Source: Lineus longissimus (lineage: Eukaryota; Nemertea; Pilidiophora; Heteronemertea; Lineidae). From it: a DNA stretch of 64,000 nt. The stretch's first letter is position 1. The number at the start of each line of letters is the position of its first letter. The position numbers were made by a program, and so were the translations under genes. The notes below the pieces were generated by a model, which saw only the letters and a program-made list of their open reading frames with translations, was not told the DNA's origin and did not search any database. Location of the stretch: contig NC_088313.1 in the NCBI RefSeq assembly GCF_910592395.1, forward strand, positions 64,501 to 128,500, in the 5' to 3' direction. This document shows positions 60,601-64,000 of the stretch, piece by piece.

Positions 60601-63600
60601 GTTGGGGCACCAAGCTGACCCAGGGTGCCAGGCTGTTGACCCCAAAGTTTGGTGCAAGTTTTTCAAAATGTTTGGGTATTTCACTTTCCAATGACATTTT
60701 AACCATCAAGCACATGGTAAATGAATATAGCAAATCCAGTTCAGCCTCAAAATCTCTCTTATCAGTTCAAGATATTGCCTACCATCTATCCCAACATTGA
60801 GTTATCAGTTCTAGATATTGCCTACCATCTATCCCAACATTGAGTTAGTTTTGTTGCCCACTTTCTGTGGCATTATCTGTACATCAGAGATCTTCAGCGA
60901 CAGACAGAGTTGGGGAGAAGTTGGAAAGCCCAGGAGCAGACGACACCCAAACAATATAAAAATACTTCTGAATGACCTGCTTCATTCTTCTTTGACACAG
61001 ACGATGTCAACATCTGTAAATTGCTGATCAGCCAGCTCCTGACCATGACCACACAGATGAGGAGCGCCATGAGTTTGGTAAGAGACATCTCTCTCGACAT
61101 ACACTGTCAACTTGGCGATGTCGACCAGGTAAGCTAGTTTTATAGAAGGTTGTCTTCAGTGTGGCACACTGGCAAAACTGATCCTTCCTATAGAAAACCC
61201 TGTGGAGAACTCTTTGAGTTGGGATTGGTTGGTCTTGTGACTCTGTGATAAGGCCAGGGAGCAGTCATCAGAAGCTCTTCACAATTCATTTCATGCTTGC
61301 CCTGGCCCAGGTCCAAGAATGTCTGCTAATTATTCATTTGACATGTTCCTTCAATTCGTTTTCAGAATGTCGAAGTGGAAGACGACAGCAAGTTTGCCAT
61401 CATCACACATCGAACTTCGGCGCCGACCGTGTTACTCCTGGTGTTGTCGCAGATCGAACGAGACCTCGAGGACACTGATTGGGCGATTAGCAAGATGAGG
61501 GGGAAGCTTATGATCAACAGTACACCAGCAGGTAAACAGTGACCTCTATAAGTAGGGCACAGTCTGCTCAGCTGTCAGATGGCGCAGTCTGCTCAGATGA
61601 GATGTCAGAGTTGTGAAATACTGTGAACCCAGAAATGTTAATGTGCCTTTATTTTTGTGTTTTTTCACATTAATAGAAAATGTGAAAATACCTGGCCATG
61701 AAAAGAACATCTCATTGAAGTTGAGACAACCATAACCTCTTTCGTTGGCATAAAATGAGTCAACAGCACATTCTCTGTTGATTATGCGTAACATTTATCA
61801 AGTCTGAGTTGTTTTAGGATAGAAATTGATACCTCTCTTTTGGTATTGGATGTCTCACATGCCTAACAGTCCTTTGGCAGAGATGAGATTTGACCCAAAA
61901 CCTTGGCAGTATTATAAAGCTCCACTCTTGCTGTGTTGGGTGAGACAAGCAACTCGGTATCCCTCAATTGAAGACCTGTTTTCCTTCTGTTAACTCAGCC
62001 GATGAGGTCCCAACACAGAGAGAAGGACAAGAGAAAAGTGTCTGTACGAGGCTTGGTACTTTAATCACAGCTTTCCATGAACTGGTCCAGTGTGCCATGC
62101 CAACTGGCAACTGCTCAGAGTCCATGCTGAAGTCCCTCACGCACTTCTACACTGTCTCTACAAATCTATGTAAATATGTAAGTATTGATAAGGAATAGTA
62201 CTTGTAATAGTTTTGGTGAAAAGTCTTTGGTGTACTGACCTTTTTACTTGATGTTGATTCTTCCTATGACAGGAGAACGGCAGTAGTTTGGGGGTAATGG
62301 TGAAGTTGTCCCTTACATGTCTGAATGACTAAAAAATTTATCTCATGTTTGCTGTACAAACTTTCTGTTGAAAATATTGCACTCTTAATGTCTTTCCTTT
62401 AATGATTGTACATGTATGATACTCTGTAGTTGAACAAAGTAATCATTTTCATCATGGCATTTCAAATAATGATTTTTGTCAAAAAATGGGACACAAATCA
62501 ATAATACATTAATTTCCACAAACTTTTTCAGTACCAGTTCATGTATTCAAAGAGTCTTGGCCATTTCTCTGCAAGATTTGAGAAGTTAGTCAAGCTGTCT
62601 GGCACCCACTTGACACAGTGTGCCTATGCCTTTGTCACTTACATCCAGGCTTCGGCACAAGAGCTCTACCAGCAACAGATGGAGAAGAAAGGGAAGAAGG
62701 GGGAGAAGAGGAAGAATGCAGATGTTGGACAAGCTGGGAAGGTACGAGCGTTGACTCTCTGCTTCAATCTACAGATTCTTTGTCTTCTTGAAACTGCAGT
62801 CTCATGCTTCTACTTGAATACCATGACTCACTTTCCAAGTTTTCTCCCCTCTAACCTGACCTTGCTACTACTTGATAATGTCAAGTCAGTCCACCTAGAC
62901 TTAGATGTCACCTCTTTGTGACTTGTCTTGGTTGTGATTTCATCCTGGTTGTGACATTGTCCATATTGGTCATCCATGTGTGATGATTTAAGAAATACCT
63001 GCACGCTCGTATTAGCATGAACAGATTGGCATAACTTGTGGTACAGAACTTCACTGGGAGGTCTTTCAAGTTGGTATCATCTGTTTATTTTCAGTCGCGT
63101 CTCATCAAAGAGGCCCGCTCCATCCCCAACCTTGTCTTCTCCATAGAACAGTATGAGAAGTTCTTGATCCAGCTCTCAAAGAAATCAAAGGTATGACTTG
63201 AATTTCAACTGTTGTCCCCCACTTTTCATTTTGATGACAGCAGCAGTGGCTGGTGCTGTGGCCCTGCCCCTTCAATTGTCATGATTGTGTTGTATTTTCA
63301 CACAATTTGAAACTTTCAAAATCAATTACAAATTTCAAATATTTTACAAACTGCCTTTAAATCTCCGTGACATCTATGTAAACCTTCTTTGCAGATCAAC
63401 TTGATGGAACACATGAAGCATAGCACATCACGTGACTTCAGAATCAACACGAACACCCTTCAGGAGGCATTGCAGGACCAGGCTACTTCAGAGAGTGAGG
63501 AGGAACAGGAGGTGGGTGCTGTCTTATCAAATCTTATCACTCTTACCAGGAAGTACCTAGGTACAACTCCTACTGAGGTCCTAAACCCTTCTGTCAGTAC

Positions 63601-64000
63601 CCATATGTGTGGTCTTATTTGATATTCTTGCTGTTACTACAAACTTTCCCCTATGGAAAAGTTTGAATCTCAACTTGAATATCGTCATCCTCATCAAATA
63701 ATTGACCAAGTCATATTTTCTACTTTTGAGAAAAATGGAAAAAACTTATTCATTTCCTATCGATTTCAAATTTATTTTGCAGCTAACTAAGAATAACGTT
63801 TAAAAACATGACAATGAACATGGAATTGGTGTCTCACTGGAAGGTTTTAATACATAACGGGTCAAGATGAGTTAGGCAGTTTGAAAAATACTCAAATGTG
63901 ACTTATGCAGTTTTATATCTGACAATATGTCTAGTCACAGATCTCTAATTCTATTTTACAGGACGATGTGTCTGGTGACGAGAATAACAACCCTCAACCA
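45627..64000 (+). CDS. FANCI: Fanconi anemia complementation group I protein (FANCI), 30 exons, C-terminus cut by window edge
   Basis: Exons: 45627-45710, 46002-46077, 46450-46580, 46867-46952, 47290-47415, 47773-47938, 48497-48579, 48749-48884, 49123-49206, 50057-50193, 50308-50485, 50764-50848, 51463-51664, 51903-52020, 57254-57370, 57502-57672, 57780-57920, 58815-58936, 59169-59348, 59440-59622, 59813-59970, 60083-60156, 60349-60517, 61001-61128, 61366-61531, 61999-62177, 62532-62741, 63095-63190, 63395-63511, 63962 onward. All phases agree; 1314 aa are seen (human 1328). FANCI pairs with FANCD2 on DNA at interstrand crosslinks. Diagnostic parts: [33 protein letters not shown]-type exon 17 end, [24 protein letters not shown]. 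The monoubiquitination lysine (human K523) is K520 (codon 51648-51650, LRKSLF). An SQ cluster (S553, S557, S563) matches the human ATR-target cluster. Intron 14 (5.2 kb) contains an antisense gene. The last exon is acidic (DDVSGDENN) like the family C-terminus. Confidence 0.97.
49639..49963. repeat. Minisatellite, 35-bp unit, 9 copies plus a partial (FANCI intron 9)
   Basis: GGGAGGGGTATGGTTGCAGT repeats every 35 bp from 49639 with no visible variation. G-rich on the plus strand (GGG and GGGG runs), so G-quadruplex formation is conceivable. Confidence 0.97.
50477..50650 (+). repeat. Exon-spanning minisatellite at FANCI exon 11 donor, 31-bp unit, 6 copies
   Basis: The first copy covers the last 9 bases of exon 11 (ACATTCAAG) and the donor GTAAAGTAATTG. 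Copies follow at 50508, 50539, 50570, 50601 and 50632, exactly 31 bp apart. Copy 2 keeps AAG/GTACAG; copies 3-5 read AAA/GTACAG; copy 6 has lost the GT. More diverged than the other exon-spanning arrays, so older. Confidence 0.92.
52021..57253 (+). other. FANCI intron 14, host of the nested antisense gene
   Basis: At 5.2 kb it is the largest FANCI intron seen. 52270-55857 is occupied by the antisense Ank-Mab21 gene. The rest (52021-52269 and 55858-57253) is AT-rich with no further gene; it should contain the nested gene's promoter (right) and 3' end (left). No canonical AATAAA in the nested gene's 3' flank was found by eye. Confidence 0.8.
52270..55857 (-). CDS. Ankyrin-repeat / Mab-21 (cGAS-like nucleotidyltransferase) fusion protein, intronless
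   Basis: One uninterrupted frame of 1195 aa from an ATG in good context (AACATGG) to TAA. Residues about 1-760 are many ankyrin-type repeats ([64 protein letters not shown]), several degenerate. After a linker, about 810-1170 form a Mab-21 domain: GS at 838-839, the E-x-D pair E851/D853 ([10 protein letters not shown]), the third acid D957 ([10 protein letters not shown]), and the C-terminal helical part ([20 protein letters not shown]). These positions match the metal-binding triad of cGAS, so catalysis is possible. I see no cGAS-type zinc ribbon (no H-x5-CC pattern). No signal peptide or membrane segment: likely cytosolic. A cGAS-like receptor role is inference; a non-catalytic Mab-21 role is possible. 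The lack of introns, among genes with small exons, suggests retroposition. Confidence 0.93.
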   Translation of the reverse strand: MAELFEELWAAAVEREDESEVTRLVKKIDVNYRDSRRRTVLHYAAHFNRIKMIKHLVGLGADINAQDRSHHTPLHHALSSYTTEFMMQTTMRDDFPSLSDDCRTRLLINNETVSLAIREKVEKEKIELVDCLLDLGADVNAKCNFNVKSIHEAIRVRSVLAVKVLAKLGLYRKQTFGNEGLLITGQTALFLAMEQGQKEVMKHLVHSGADVNACYSTGPPLHTAIQSGNTDIVLTLLENGADKLGRTFRNISPVSHAVITKFSDLGIFTSLAQLEANFNKVFTVFHAVHEAVVLDRPDILNCLVEHGVNVKYNRLMNQSPIVKALIDNETSILIHLVQCGANVNAQYDDRTSTMIMAARNGNRQMVKALVEHGCNITEEIITVGVTALTDYLRNVYPYLPRHDDQNEQIAVERALLPQLLLLISLGADINATYSRFCIIHDMVVQGDVHMVEALVNLGASLNTTARRGDNILCDFIMLNSLKSRQFDEPMIKILIALGADVNSESELVRPLLLAVERRDTVMVETLCRLGADTSSVMIKGPGEPLKLACTLDTTDILKHLIKNGAEPNAEQIVGIEALLVALQLRDEKMVECLLKCGANPWLGTDYQRLNAVGSAIHTNSSEALLSLIEADFTIPPGIEYGVIQHLFDEEARQIADRLGVIIPTEPFLSYTLLTEAMSLNVCSDIFQMLLTIGANRVCGNTQNFTHVTAHTFSNLHAACQRGDLDIVRLLIIDGSDVNELDSSGNVPFEMLPFSSSVDYHTLQETRTAKKVITSVGDDFKPILPYQSMEALVITPGLGNVRNIQLAHTKSTEIDEQVHSAMMQIGEKRNLFSKIIDCGSAGEGAKVGLPDEMDFLIEIDKLTSTEQLKIKDAGHDYVYYSDETQRRLREGSKDFHLEFFSKFHFPPHTRYSFERSSLTLRQPASELIKDSNRKATSPIEMTWQDHFQEKSHVTISVDAVASLHVKGSWPERGIHQTWLLNHEKLQQHGYYLVPKPPHASGELAKQYNQGQLQSLWKISFPHLETLHMQHLESRVKDVYVLAKCLRNPDVCRIMITDKGSWPKNVSKYITSYMLKMIFFKNVEDFLGSNQSLGEMVCQVFDEVEEGLSKRFIPLYFMPEVSALAGHKLDLPKCTMVARFMKRFVHALYLRDCQHDQDAAGDVDEIIIYEREPASVYRYIDISQPGEMPEVKLWDGE
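57888..58679 (+). repeat. Exon-spanning minisatellite at FANCI exon 17 donor, 72-bp unit, 11 copies
   Basis: Each unit contains the last 33 bases of exon 17 (ATGATCAAGTCCGAGATGGA ... TTTGAGCTC), the donor GTGAGTAAAAAG and 27 further intron bases. Copies start every 72 bp from 57888; two or three carry GAACTC for GAGCTC. In exon frame each copy ends in TGA, so only the first donor, after 57920, preserves FANCI. The opposite strand has a 262-codon frame that is only a by-product of the array. Confidence 0.97.
60756..60845. repeat. Tandem duplication, about 44 bp x 2 (FANCI intron 23)
   Basis: AGATATTGCCTACCATCTAT then CCCAACATTGAGTTA occurs twice, with a small change in the leading TTATCAGTTC. 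Confidence 0.85.

Overview
This is eukaryotic, animal nuclear DNA. Genes are split into many short exons with GT/AG borders, introns are packed with minisatellites and small inverted-repeat elements, and every protein recognised is a metazoan family. I see no bacterial operons, CRISPR array or rRNA. The host looks like an invertebrate. Several minisatellites have a repeat unit that runs across an exon/intron border; I recall (unchecked) such 'mirage' minisatellites being described in amphioxus, so a lancelet is my favoured but unproven guess.

Layout. 1-3.7 kb: probably the long first intron of an unidentified minus-strand gene whose short first exon ends in a donor at 3672. 6.3-16.6 kb (-): ENO4, 12 coding exons. 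17.8-23.5 kb (+): ANKRD53-like ankyrin gene, head to head with ENO4. 25.7-28.6 kb (-): PBDC1, 5 exons, convergent with ANKRD53. 32.4-39.4 kb (+): a secreted, probably GPI-anchored transferrin of melanotransferrin type, 13 exons. 39.4-45.5 kb: repeat-rich intergenic DNA with a 0.45-kb direct repeat, a Penelope-like retroelement fragment and a 0.9-kb tandem duplication. 45.6 kb to the end (+): FANCI, 30 exons seen, cut by the window edge just before its C-terminus. Inside FANCI intron 14, on the opposite strand, lies an intronless 1195-codon gene joining a long ankyrin array to a Mab-21/cGAS-like nucleotidyltransferase domain with all three catalytic acidic residues.

The genes form no single pathway. 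ENO4 and ANKRD53 share a divergent promoter region, and the mouse/human members are linked to sperm flagella and spindle/cilia-type functions. FANCI belongs to the Fanconi DNA crosslink repair pathway, while the nested Ank-Mab21 gene looks like an innate-immune cGAS-like receptor. The two most interesting signals are this nested receptor candidate and the recurrent spreading of tandem arrays across splice sites: five cases in four genes, giving from 3 up to 11 copies of a splice site.
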